Assembly (NCBI RefSeq): GCF_000993825.1
Contig: NZ_CP011114.1
Coordinates: 1,364,001 to 1,428,000 of the forward strand
Reading direction: 5' to 3'
DNA length: 64,000 bases
Source: Paenibacillus durus ATCC 35681
GTDB taxonomy: Bacteria; Bacillota; Bacilli; Paenibacillales; Paenibacillaceae
Positions 48,234 to 56,692 of this stretch are shown piece after piece (position 1 is the first letter of the stretch; each line of letters opens with the position of its first letter). Below the pieces are notes generated by a model. That model searched no databases and was not told where the DNA came from. It worked only from the letters and a program-made list of their open reading frames with translations. The translations under genes were made by a program, and so were the position numbers.

Positions 48234-50261
48234 ATGAAAATCCGTACAAAGCTTTCTCTGATGATTCTCGCTGTCAGCTTGTTCTCCACCATTGTAATGG
48301 GAATTTTCAGCTACTCCAAATCATCCAGTACTTTGGCATCCATGACCAGTGCATCGATGCTGCATCTGAATTCGAGCAAATCGGATACGATTGCCGCTAT
48401 GATCGAGAAAGAGCAAAGAAATCTGGCCCTGATTGCCGGTGAACATGACATAGCCCAGCTGCTTGTTCAGACGCAAAGCGGAACGGCCGATAACGGTCTT
48501 CGAGACTCCATTATTGCCAGGCTGCAGGGTGTAGTTAAGGATGCGGGCAACCTTGAGCACTTGCTTATCGCCGATATGAACGGCACCGCTATTGCCGACA
48601 GTGATCCTTCACTGCTGGGCAAAAGTTTCGCCGACCGGGCCTACGCGAAGAAGGTGCTCGCGACTGGAGAGCCCGTGATTAGCGAGACGCTGAAGTCCAA
48701 GGCGACCGGCGCGTTTGTCCTCGCATTTGTCAACCCGATTAAAGCTAATGGAGTGATGGTAGGATTTGCGGTATCCGCCGTCTATGCGGACAGCCTGACC
48801 ACCTATTTGGGCGACGCGAAAGTGATGAACAGCAAATCAAGCTATGCATACTTGGTTGATGATAAAGGGATGATGCTCTTTCACCCGACTAAGGAAAAGA
48901 TCGGTAAACCAGTGGAGAACGAAGCGGTTAAAGCCATAGTAACCCGCGTGCAGCAAGGGGAACGGCCGGCTGACGATATCATTGATTATGACTTCAATGA
49001 CCAGGCCAAGAAGGCGGCTTATACCGTTCTGCCTGGGGTTAAATGGACACTGGTGCTGACAGGAGACGTCGGCGAGATTATGCAGCCGGTCAATGAAATG
49101 ACGACTTTCATCGTGGTGCTCGGTCTGATCAGTCTGGTGTTGACCCTGATAATTGGTCTGTTCACTTCTCACAGAATAGCTGTTCCATTAACCAAGCTTA
49201 CCGAACTGATTAATAAGACGGCCGAACTGGACCTGAGATACGACAACTCATACGAATATCTATCGAAAAATAAAGACGAGACCGGCACCATCGCCAAAGC
49301 GACGATTCGCACCCGCAGTGTGCTGCGGGATATGGCTGGCAGTATGATGAACATCTCCAGCCAAGTCCTGAACAGTGCGGAGATGCTCGAACGGTTGGCT
49401 GTTGAAGTCAGAGAGAACGCCCATGACAACGGAGCGACAACACAGCAACTGTCCGCAGGTATGGAAGAAACCGCCGCATCCTCTGAGGAGATGACTGCCG
49501 CGATTCATGAGATCGACAGTAATGTCAGCGAAATGGCCCAAAAGGCCAAGGAAGGCGGCAGAGTTTCTGCCGATATTACTGATCGTGCCTTGGCCCTGAG
49601 GCAGGGTATGAACGAGTCCACAGTATATGCCAAGGGGATTTACGATTCAGTTCGCGTTAAGATGGAGAAGGCGATTGAAGAGTCCAGCACGATTACCCAG
49701 ATCAACGAACTGGCGAAGACGATTATGGACATAACGAGCCAGACGAATCTGCTCGCGCTTAATGCGGCGATTGAAGCGGCCCGGGCGGGAGAAGCGGGAA
49801 GAGGCTTTGCCGTTGTGGCCGGGGAAATTCGCAAGCTGGCGGAGAAGTCGTCAGAGACCGCGTCGGGCATTCAGAATATTGTGAAAGGAGTCCATACTTC
49901 CGTCGGTCAGTTGAAGGACAGTTCGGAGGATTTGCTGTCCTTCATCGACGGGACGGTGCTGAGCGACTACGATAAGCTGAAAGAGGTCGGCGAGCAGTAC
50001 AAGCAGGATGCCGAGCTGGTCAGCAATCTGATGCATGATTTTGAGAATTCCGCCAGTCATTTGAGCGAGACGGTTTCCGCAATTACGATTGCAATTAACG
50101 AGGTCGCCGCGACAATCTCGGAAAGCGCAGCGGGTGTTCAAGACATAGCCGAGAAGACCTCCGATATCGTGGAGAAGACGTATAAGGAAGCTGATATGGC
50201 GGACGAGAATACGAAGAGCGCGCGTGAGCTGCAGGAATTGATGGAGAAATTTAAAATCTAA
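48234..50261 (+). CDS. Methyl-accepting chemotaxis protein
   Basis: A 675-residue chemoreceptor. Two membrane helices (about 6-28 and 284-306) flank a periplasm-facing double-Cache ligand domain. A HAMP domain leads to a long signalling coiled coil with the conserved hairpin tip [20 protein letters not shown] and [21 protein letters not shown] 48234 has GAAAGGGTG upstream. Its place directly after the fructan locus suggests, but does not prove, chemotaxis toward sugars. A sigma-D-like -10 (ACCGATAA) lies about 80 bases upstream, but the matching -35 is poor. Confidence 0.93.
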   Translation: MKIRTKLSLMILAVSLFSTIVMGIFSYSKSSSTLASMTSASMLHLNSSKSDTIAAMIEKEQRNLALIAGEHDIAQLLVQTQSGTADNGLRDSIIARLQGVVKDAGNLEHLLIADMNGTAIADSDPSLLGKSFADRAYAKKVLATGEPVISETLKSKATGAFVLAFVNPIKANGVMVGFAVSAVYADSLTTYLGDAKVMNSKSSYAYLVDDKGMMLFHPTKEKIGKPVENEAVKAIVTRVQQGERPADDIIDYDFNDQAKKAAYTVLPGVKWTLVLTGDVGEIMQPVNEMTTFIVVLGLISLVLTLIIGLFTSHRIAVPLTKLTELINKTAELDLRYDNSYEYLSKNKDETGTIAKATIRTRSVLRDMAGSMMNISSQVLNSAEMLERLAVEVRENAHDNGATTQQLSAGMEETAASSEEMTAAIHEIDSNVSEMAQKAKEGGRVSADITDRALALRQGMNESTVYAKGIYDSVRVKMEKAIEESSTITQINELAKTIMDITSQTNLLALNAAIEAARAGEAGRGFAVVAGEIRKLAEKSSETASGIQNIVKGVHTSVGQLKDSSEDLLSFIDGTVLSDYDKLKEVGEQYKQDAELVSNLMHDFENSASHLSETVSAITIAINEVAATISESAAGVQDIAEKTSDIVEKTYKEADMADENTKSARELQELMEKFKI

Positions 50262-50269
50262 GATGGGCA

Positions 50270-50315
50270 AAGGATTGTCCCCTGGTCATTTTCGGTGACT
50301 TAGGGGACAGTCCTT
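50270..50315 (+). terminator. Hairpin terminator after the chemoreceptor gene
   Basis: AAGGATTGTCCCCT/AGGGGACAGTCCTT with inner pairing; the T-run is weak. Confidence 0.65.
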
Positions 50316-50432
50316 CGTTGTATACCCTAAATGCCCGGCGGCTGTCAATAACGAGCGACAAAAGTGTTGCTTTTCATCAGGGGAAAGTGTATATTCTTTA
50401 ATACAGCGATTACAGCTGTGTCTACATATTAC

Positions 50433-50520
<88 letters not shown>

Positions 50521-50533
50521 TATCATCAATGAC

Positions 50534-50573
50534 AGGTTTCTGATCTGCCTCTCTGCAGAGCAGAAACCTTTTT
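50534..50573 (+). terminator. tRNA-Leu terminator
   Basis: AGGTTTCTG/CAGAAACCT stem followed by TTTTTG. Confidence 0.85.
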
Positions 50574-50617
50574 GTTATTTTAAATATTTAGGCTGCTATT
50601 CATTAGCGTTGATACAA

Positions 50618-51253
50618 TTACTTGTTGTGTCCGTATAGTTGACCGCATGCTGCATTAATGTCCGTTCCGAATTGTGTTCGCACAGTGACTTGGATTCCCT
50701 TTGACTTTAAAATACCGACAAACCTTCGAACCCGGTCTTTGTCCGATTGTCGAAAGCTTTCAGGCGTTACGTCGGTTGAATTGTAGGGGATCAAATTGAC
50801 GTGATATTAATGTTCCCAAGGCCCTCTGTCCTTTAACAATGCAGCAATAGCTTCCGCATGTTCATTTGAATCGTTTTCTCCTCGAAGTAATATATACGCA
50901 ATATATACTTTTCTGCCTGTATCACGAATATGCTGATCCAACTTGTTCAACACATCATAAAGCGGAAATCGATTGTTAATTGGCATTAGCACGCTCCGCT
51001 GTTCGTCGAACGGAGAGTGCAGTGAGAAGGTCAGGTTAACCTGTGGAAATTCCTTTGTCAGACGATCGATACCCGGCAAAATTCCAATGGTGGAGACTGT
51101 AATTCGTCGATGCCCCAAGCCAAAGGTTCGTGAATCTGTTAGAATCTTAAGCGTGTCAAAGATATTAGGATTGGCTAACGCCTCGCCCATGCCCATAAAC
51201 GAGACACTATCCAAGGCTGCACCATTTAAATGAAAATATAACAATTGATTCCA
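50618..51253 (-). pseudogene. Cfr-like 23S rRNA methyltransferase relic
   Basis: The minus-strand frame from 51253 reads NQLLYFHLNG, SFMGMGEALANPNIFD, RRITVSTIGILPGIDRL, QVNLTFSLHSPFDEQRS, LMPINNRFPLYDVL and KVYIAYILLRGEND. It then meets a TAA (50805-50807) and resumes in the same frame as YHVNLIPYNS down to DINAACGQLYGHNK and a stop at 50618. This follows the Cfr resistance methyltransferase segment by segment. About 130 N-terminal residues, including the CxxxCxxC cluster motif, are gone, so no activity is possible. The internal stop could be TTA (Leu) to TAA. It is a dead copy of a ribosomal antibiotic resistance gene. Confidence 0.85.
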
Positions 51254-51308
51254 TTACTACAGGATACTTTAACAGAATCGATGGAAATGTTAAAGTACTA
51301 TCCTTTTC

Positions 51309-51340
51309 CGTACTCAGTATGGTTTACCGTACTGAGTACG
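51309..51340. promoter_or_regulatory. Operator-like palindrome
   Basis: CGTACTCAGTA (51309-51319) and TACTGAGTACG (51330-51340) form perfect 11-bp arms with a 10-base spacer, about 85 bases before the flavoprotein relic. The arms recall HxlR/MarR-type redox-regulator sites. Confidence 0.5.
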
Positions 51341-51424
51341 ATAAAACTGCGTACTTTTCAAAAATGATTTTCTCGATAATAATGGGGAGCATTCCACCAA
51401 ACCTGACACGGAAGGATGATGGTC

Positions 51425-51823
51425 ATGAACATCATGGTTATCGTTGCTCACCCCGATTTAAATCATTCTAAATTGAATAAAGCAATGGCGGCGGAACTAG
51501 AACAGCATTCGAACATTCATGTGCGCGACCTGTATAAGGAATATCCAAACTGGCAGATCGACGTTGATAGAGAACAGCGGCTGCTGCTGGAATACGACCG
51601 CATTGTGTTTTAGTTCCCTCTGTACTGGTACAGCTGTCCGCCACTTTTGAAAAAATGGTTCGACGATGTGCTGACCTTCGGATGGGCGTTTGGGCCCGGC
51701 GGCGACCATTTAAGGGGGAAAGAGTTTGTCGTGGCGACAACGACAGGCGGGGAGGAGAAGGGATACCGCGCTGGCGGACACAATTGGTTTACGCTCAGCG
51801 AATATTTGCGACCGAATTTATAG
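51425..51823 (+). pseudogene. NAD(P)H-dependent quinone oxidoreductase (flavodoxin-like), amber-interrupted and truncated
   Basis: The frame starts MNIMVIVAHPDLNHSKLNKAM, runs to LLLEYDRIVF, hits TAG at 51611-51613, then continues in the same frame as FPLYWYSCPPLLKKWFDDVL, TFGWAFGPGG, VVATTTGGEEKGY and HNWFTLSEYLRP before ending. The family (KefF/MdaB-like) has Gln at the TAG position in the motif FQFPLYWYS, so this is a CAG-to-TAG change. The last 50 or so residues are missing. ATG 51425 follows GGAAGGATG. It was once a cytosolic FMN-dependent detoxifying reductase. Confidence 0.82.
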
Positions 51824-51853
51824 CAAAATTTAGGATGTTATGAGAATTAGGTT

Positions 51854-52867
51854 CTACCGCCCCGGCAATACATCGAGAATTGTATCCACGACCAGTTCCG
51901 GCTGGTCATGAATGACCATATGGCCGCTTTTTTCCGCGACGATTAAGCGGCTGTCCGTGGAGATATCCAGCATTTTCCGCTGTCCGGACTGCCAGATCGC
52001 CTCAAGCTTCTGACCAGCGGTTTCCGAAATGCCCACTTGGGCGTAATTCTGCGGGAGACCGCGGGCAATAATTCGCACCGGTAAAGCGCCTAAACGTTGT
52101 CCCCGAATGGCATCTTCGGTGGTATAGGCAAGCTTCGCTTCTTCTTCCTTCGCTTCAAAATAGCTTGGGGTCGCAATCACATTGATAAATTGTCCCCGGT
52201 CTTCCTCCGCCACCAAGCCTCCCAGCAAAGCGTCTTGAAACAGGCGCAGAATGCCCGACTGCTTGAGCAGCTTAAGGGTGGAAGCCGGCGGGTTTCCGGT
52301 AAAATTCTCCGCTTCCAGGATCGCTTGGGTATCCCGGGCATCATCCTCGGGTCTGGCGTCAACAAGGACCAAGCCCATGACCTCGTCCGGGTAGGTTTGG
52401 GCGAACAGCCGGGCATACATCCCGCCCAATGAGTGTCCGACCATGAGGTAAGGTCCTGAGATATTTTCCTGCTTTAATGCGCTGTAAAGCTCGCGGACGA
52501 TCTGATCCCCGGTGCGTTCGCGCGTGGCCTTCTCGCTCCATGCATACCCCGCCCGGTCATAGGTGACGACCGTCGCATAAGGGGCGAGCTTGTCCGGGAT
52601 ATCACGCCAGGACAAACTTGTTTCCCCGCTTCCCGCCTCGAGCACAATCGTCGGGGATCTGCTGCCCGATTTCACCAAATGAAGATCATATCCGCCCACA
52701 TCGACCATTTGGCCGGGAGGAGGATAGTCTTTGGCGGCTTGTTTCGAAGCGATGGCTTCATAAGTGAAACCAGCGCTGATCAGGATGATCCCAACGGCTA
52801 ATGTAACCCCAAAACCGAATATCAACTTTCTCCATGCCGATGTTTTCTTTTTTTCACTTTTGCCCAT
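51854..52867 (-). CDS. Membrane-anchored alpha/beta hydrolase
   Basis: A 337-residue hydrolase with one N-terminal membrane helix (about 14-36). The fold starts with VDVGGYDLHLVKSG. The nucleophile elbow is VGHSLGGMYA, and the catalytic histidine is probably in EKSGHMVIHDQP near the C-terminus. The oxyanion segment is EAGSGETSLSW. It resembles lipase/esterase-like proteins with unknown substrates. It is divergent from a TetR gene, and the 96-base gap holds two palindromic operators, so the hydrolase is very probably repressed by that TetR protein. Confidence 0.87.
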   Translation of the reverse strand: MGKSEKKKTSAWRKLIFGFGVTLAVGIILISAGFTYEAIASKQAAKDYPPPGQMVDVGGYDLHLVKSGSRSPTIVLEAGSGETSLSWRDIPDKLAPYATVVTYDRAGYAWSEKATRERTGDQIVRELYSALKQENISGPYLMVGHSLGGMYARLFAQTYPDEVMGLVLVDARPEDDARDTQAILEAENFTGNPPASTLKLLKQSGILRLFQDALLGGLVAEEDRGQFINVIATPSYFEAKEEEAKLAYTTEDAIRGQRLGALPVRIIARGLPQNYAQVGISETAGQKLEAIWQSGQRKMLDISTDSRLIVAEKSGHMVIHDQPELVVDTILDVLPGR

Positions 52868-52895
52868 GTAAAGGTTCCTCTCTCATATCTGTTAT

Positions 52896-52957
52896 TTAGT
52901 ACAGTGTACTAAAAAAGATTTTAGCACGTTGTACTAAAAAGGGGAAGAGGGTATAAT
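52896..52957. promoter_or_regulatory. Twin TetR operators and tetR promoter
   Basis: TTAGTACAGTGTACTAA (52896-52912) is a perfect 17-bp palindrome. TTAGCACGTTGTACTAA (52921-52937) is a near copy, 25 bases centre to centre. The second overlaps a -35 TTGTAC (52929-52934), spaced 17 bases from TATAAT (52952-52957). The tetR ATG at 52964 is only seven bases after the -10, so its mRNA may be leaderless. Confidence 0.8.
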
Positions 52958-52963
52958 AGGACT

Positions 52964-53557
52964 ATGCCAAAAATCGTGAACCATGAAACGCAAAGACGTT
53001 TAGTCGCAGAAGCCGCATTAAGAGTGATCCGGCAATCCGGCCTGGAACAGGCTACCGTGCGCAAAATCGCGGAAGAGGCGGGGCTGTCGGTCGGGTCTAT
53101 GCGCCATTATTTCTCATCGCAGGTTGAACTGTTTGCCTTTTGCATGAATATATTCGTCGAACGGGTCGAGAAAAGATTGGAGGCTTTTGAGCTAACAGGA
53201 CCTCTGCTGACGGATTTAAAAAGATTGCTGCTGCAGTTTTTGCCTGTCGATGAGGAGAGAACGCTGGAAATGGAGGTATGGTTTGCTTTTCATTCGAAGG
53301 CCTTGGTTTATCCCGAATTGAGGAGGTTAAGCGCGAATATTCAGGATGGGTTACATAAAGCCTCCCGTTTCGTGCTGGAAGAGATCATACGAAACCGGTT
53401 GGCCCGGCCCGATCTGAATATCGAACTGGAGACGGAGAAATTGTATGCGCTCATCGACGGATTAGCCATGCATAAAATCATGCAACCGGACCGGCTGCCG
53501 GCGGAAAGGCTGGAAAGCCTCCTGGAATCTTATCTGGCGGCTTTATGTTCCGGATGA
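52964..53557 (+). CDS. TetR/AcrR-family transcriptional regulator
   Basis: A 197-residue repressor. The N-terminal DNA-binding domain reads RLVAEAALRVIRQSGLEQATVRKIAEEAGLSVGSMRHYFSSQ-like, with helix-turn-helix at about 30-50; the rest is a helical ligand domain of the type seen in BetI/TetR_C_6 proteins. The ATG at 52964 lacks a good ribosome binding site and lies about seven bases after a TATAAT. It is divergent from the alpha/beta hydrolase, with two palindromes between them. The inducer is unknown. Confidence 0.9.
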   Translation: MPKIVNHETQRRLVAEAALRVIRQSGLEQATVRKIAEEAGLSVGSMRHYFSSQVELFAFCMNIFVERVEKRLEAFELTGPLLTDLKRLLLQFLPVDEERTLEMEVWFAFHSKALVYPELRRLSANIQDGLHKASRFVLEEIIRNRLARPDLNIELETEKLYALIDGLAMHKIMQPDRLPAERLESLLESYLAALCSG

Positions 53558-53609
53558 ACCGCAGGTTCACATTGTGCTGCTAACGCCAATATGAATCTGC
53601 GGTTGTTTT

Positions 53610-54389
53610 TTAGGAGTAATGTATCGAAAGCATGTTCCAATAGTACAAAAAGATCGTATAAAACAGGCATATCAAACACGTTACTGCAGAGAAGCAGGTT
53701 TGAAGCCGCCGCTTTTGTCCCGTGCTGGATTTCCGAGCACTGAAGGTACGGACACCCAGGACGATTGCCCCGGCCAGTGCAAGCAAAGGAAGAGAAGAGA
53801 ATCCCCAGGCATACCACATCGGGTAACCACGGGTGAAAACCTCCGAATTGCCATACAGCAATTGTCCGATCAAAAACACGGTGAACAGGGTTGCCATCCA
53901 CGCCACGGGTCCGGGAAGGGCTTGTTTTTTTCTCAGGATAAAACGCAGCAAGCAACGAAAGATGCCGATGATGAACAGGAAAATCCATAACAGGCCTACT
54001 GCGGCATAGACGGCAAAGGCGGTAGCAGGATGCCTCCACCATGCAGGTTTCTCATCAATGCTTACCCCTTGTGTAAAGGCTAATTTCCAGCTGCCGTTCT
54101 CCTGCTGGAACGAAAGGGTATCCCCGCTGCTTTGATCCTGGAACAAGCCATGGCTTAGAGGAATGTAGGTTCTGCTCTCGGTCTCCCCGGAGCCTTCGGG
54201 AAATATCCCCTTAATGACCAGCGCCTCGCCGGAGCTTTGGACTTGATAATCTTTTGCCCCAAGCCATCTGAACCATTTTCCCCAACCGTGCTTCGGGCCA
54301 AGATTCATCGTATACGTTCGCTCATATTGCTGCAATTGGTCTGCGGAAGTACCGGCGGACCACGCGGCTTGGTTGCCCGCTTCAGGCAA
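53610..54389 (-). pseudogene. Serine hydrolase (beta-lactamase-like) C-terminal membrane part, probable remnant
   Basis: About 260 residues with no catalytic domain. The first half (YQVQSSGEALVIKGIFP, TYIPLSHGLFQDQSSGDTLSFQQENG) resembles the C-terminal beta domain of class-C beta-lactamase-family serine hydrolases. Four membrane helices follow (about 128-148, 168-185, 200-217, 236-255). Such proteins normally carry about 350 more residues with the SxxK and YxN motifs. Upstream on the minus strand, short shifted segments such as GYGVGMKEIRE (about 54444-54480) look like leftovers of that domain. The apparent start is a TTG without a binding site. Confidence 0.5.
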
Positions 54390-54642
54390 CAGGCCGGCTG
54401 TAATCCAGGTGAACGTAAATGTTGGCCGATGACTGTGGCGAAGTTACTCCCGAATCTCCTTCATGCCCACACCATAGCCAGAAGCAGGCTGGCGCAACTA
54501 TGCCGAAGATTCGTGAAACCGAATCCACCGCAGTCTTTGAACCATAAAACCGAGGCGTGCCTGCAATTTCCTGAGCTGTGACTTGTACTCAATGAAAAGG
54601 CAACTAAACGAAGATTTAAAATAACTGGGTCTAACATGAAAC

Positions 54643-54673
54643 AAGCTGGCGCCTATCGAGTAGACGCCAGCTT
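54643..54673 (-). terminator. Terminator of the alcohol dehydrogenase gene
   Basis: A perfect 9-bp stem AAGCTGGCG/CGCCAGCTT, 25 bases after the minus-strand gene end. Confidence 0.75.
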
Positions 54674-54697
54674 CAATAAAACTAAGATATTAATGGA

Positions 54698-55864
54698 TTA
54701 GAACGTTACGTCTTCTCCTCTAAACGCCGCTACGTATAGTTTTTTCATTTCTTCTACAGATGTTTCGCGCGGGTTAGTGCTTGTGCATGGATCTTTCACC
54801 GCGTTTGCAGCCATGCTATCCACATGCGCGTCAAACAGCTCTTCGGATACGCCGTAGTCGCGGAGTGTACTTGGGATACCCATGTTACGATTCAGCTCAC
54901 GGATCCACGCCACCAGCGCGTCTACCAGTTCGTCCGTTGATTGACCGGTAAGACCGATCCGTTTGGCGATGGCTGCAAAGCGGTCGGAGACGACCGTACG
55001 GTTAAACTGGATGACGTACGGCAGATAAATCGCGTTAGCGCAGCCGTGCGGAATATCGAAGGTCGGACCGCTTTTGTGCGCAAGACTATGAACGTTACCC
55101 AGCACCGCGTTGGCAAAAGCCATACCGGCCATGCCTTGGGCGATATGCATCGCTTTACGCGATTCTTGGCTCCCTTCGTACGAATGAAGAAGGTGCTGTT
55201 TCACCAGCTCGACCGATTCAATTGCCAGGGCATCCGTCAGTAGAGTGCGGGGCTTGGCAACATACGACTCGATGCCGTGAGTCAGTGCATCCATGCCGGT
55301 ATATGCCGTTATATGTTTAGGCATCGATTCAACCAACACCGGATCGATGACCGCCAGATCTGGCGTCAGTTCGAAATCGGCAAGGGGGTACTTGATGCCT
55401 GTTTTCTCATCGGTCACAACCGACAGGTTTGAAATTTCCGAGGCGGTGCCGCTTGTCGTCGGAATGCCGATGAATTTGGCTTTGGTCCGCAGTTTAGGCA
55501 ACGTGAACGGCCGGCTTGCTTCTTCGAAAGTAAGCTGCGGATGCTCATAGAATACCCACATCGCTTTCGCAGCATCCATCGGCGAACCGCCGCCAATACC
55601 GATCACCCAGTCCGGTTGGAATTCGTTTAGGGTTTTGACTCCTTCCATCACCATGCCAACGGTGGGTTCGGATACAATACCCTCGATCACCCGTGTTTCC
55701 AGGCCAGCTTCCGTAAGCAAACCTTCAATTTGGGCGAGGGCGCCGCTTGACTTGACGGAACCGCCGCCGATGACGAGTGCAGCTTTTTTCCCCTCAATTG
55801 TTTTGAGGATGTCCAAAGCGCCTTCCCCATAATAAATATCGCGTGGAATTGTAAAACGATTCAT
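54698..55864 (-). CDS. Iron-containing alcohol dehydrogenase
   Basis: A 388-residue group III dehydrogenase. The NAD(P)-binding GIGGGSPMDAAKAMWVFYEHP and IPTTSGTASEISNLSVVTD segments are clear. The metal ligands lie in GMDALTHGIESYV and NVHSLAHKSGPTFDIPHGCANAI. It interconverts an alcohol and aldehyde or ketone; the exact substrate is open (butanol, lactaldehyde and 1,3-propanediol enzymes share the fold). The start at 55864 follows GGAGAGGAG; six extra codons to 55882 would overlap that site. It is divergent from an HxlR-regulator relic and a TAGTATACTA palindrome, which may have controlled it. Confidence 0.92.
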   Translation of the reverse strand: MNRFTIPRDIYYGEGALDILKTIEGKKAALVIGGGSVKSSGALAQIEGLLTEAGLETRVIEGIVSEPTVGMVMEGVKTLNEFQPDWVIGIGGGSPMDAAKAMWVFYEHPQLTFEEASRPFTLPKLRTKAKFIGIPTTSGTASEISNLSVVTDEKTGIKYPLADFELTPDLAVIDPVLVESMPKHITAYTGMDALTHGIESYVAKPRTLLTDALAIESVELVKQHLLHSYEGSQESRKAMHIAQGMAGMAFANAVLGNVHSLAHKSGPTFDIPHGCANAIYLPYVIQFNRTVVSDRFAAIAKRIGLTGQSTDELVDALVAWIRELNRNMGIPSTLRDYGVSEELFDAHVDSMAANAVKDPCTSTNPRETSVEEMKKLYVAAFRGEDVTF

Positions 55865-55998
55865 ATATACGCTCCTCTCCATAATTTCGTTCAGTAGTAT
55901 TGAACGTTGCTTTCACTGTGCTCATCAGGCACAGGCTTTATTCTAAACACAAAGTTTCTAACAAGGAAGTACGCACTTTAATGTGGTGTAGTGACCTG

Positions 55999-56008
55999 TA
56001 GTATACTA
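55999..56008. promoter_or_regulatory. Palindrome TAGTATACTA, possible HxlR operator
   Basis: A ten-base perfect palindrome overlapping a TATACT -10-like sequence, between the divergent dehydrogenase and the HxlR relic. Confidence 0.4.
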
Positions 56009-56028
56009 TTAGGAGGAGGATGATGATT

Positions 56029-56119
56029 ATGGCCAATGAGGTAAAAGATCGAATCAATCTGAAGGAGATCAACTGCGAAAATGATGTATGATTGGGGAAA
56101 AATTATGGGGAGAAAATAA
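56029..56119 (+). pseudogene. HxlR-family regulator with large internal deletion
   Basis: After a strong AGGAGGAGG the frame reads MANEVKDRINLKEINCE, the N-terminus of HxlR regulators ending at the redox cysteine motif NCE. It then runs NDV-stop. One frame over, at 56081, MMYDWGKIMGRK-stop matches the C-terminal end of the same family. About 80 central residues, with the winged helix, are missing, so only the two gene ends survive. The family senses quinones or aldehydes through that cysteine. The relic is too short for standard gene finding. Confidence 0.6.
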
Positions 56120-56163
56120 TATGGAAAGAAGAACGGAATGAGTTGATGCACCCCCTCAAACCA

Positions 56164-56195
56164 AACTCTTCTGAATAGAAGGGTTTTTCTTTTTG
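56164..56195 (+). terminator. Terminator after the HxlR relic
   Basis: AACTCTTCT/AGAAGGGTT stem (one G-T pair) with a TTTTTCTTTTT tail. Confidence 0.7.
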
Positions 56196-56260
56196 TATTT
56201 TTCTAATGAGCAGGACTTTTGGTATACTGGAAACAAACCAACCAGAAGTGGGAGTCAAGA

Positions 56261-56593
56261 ATGAATAACGAAGATATACTTGCAGTGTTGAAGGCTCTGT
56301 CTAATGAAACCCGTCTCAATATCCTTTGCTGGCTGCGGGAGCCTGAACAGATGAATGAGAATCTGCCGAACGTCATTAAAGAAGAGTTCCCGGGCGGTGT
56401 CTGCGTGGGAAGCATTCAGGAAAAATCCGGTCTGGCGCAGTCGGTCATCTCCTCGTACCTGTCCTCTATGCAGAAGGCCGGACTGCTGGAGTCCCGACGC
56501 TATGGCCAATGGACTTATTACAGACGCAATGAGGAGGCGATCGCGGCCTTTTTGGAGGAATTTGCGGCCGGGCTGCAGGCCAAGAAGAAGTAG
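56261..56593 (+). CDS. ArsR-family transcriptional regulator
   Basis: A 110-residue winged-helix repressor. ILAVLKALSNETRLNILCWL is the family N-terminal helix, and the recognition helix lies in SGLAQSVISSYLSSMQKAGLLESRRYGQWTYY. It lacks the classic CxCxxC metal motif but has cysteines in ILCWL and GGVCVGS, which suggests redox or thiol sensing. The ATG has GTGGGAG upstream. The next gene, 99 bases away, is an OYE-type flavin reductase preceded by an AACAAACAA inverted repeat. AACAAAC also occurs upstream of this gene at 56232, so it probably regulates both. Confidence 0.87.
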   Translation: MNNEDILAVLKALSNETRLNILCWLREPEQMNENLPNVIKEEFPGGVCVGSIQEKSGLAQSVISSYLSSMQKAGLLESRRYGQWTYYRRNEEAIAAFLEEFAAGLQAKKK

Positions 56594-56626
56594 TCCCAAA
56601 ATGTTTTCTTCAAAGGGCTTGCATTT

Positions 56627-56670
56627 TTGTTTGTTAATCCATATATTTATATTTATAGATGAACAAACAA
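56627..56670. promoter_or_regulatory. Inverted repeat before the OYE gene, probable ArsR operator
   Basis: TTGTTTGTT (56627-56635) and AACAAACAA (56662-56670) are perfect inverted copies flanking an AT-rich promoter-like stretch. Confidence 0.55.
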
Positions 56671-56692
56671 CCCTACAGGAGGAGAGAATAAA

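Noticed and set aside
51611..51613. TAG read as pyrrolysine or other recoding
   Set aside because: The protein is also truncated at its C-terminus, the family has glutamine here, and nothing suggests recoding machinery; a nonsense mutation is simpler.
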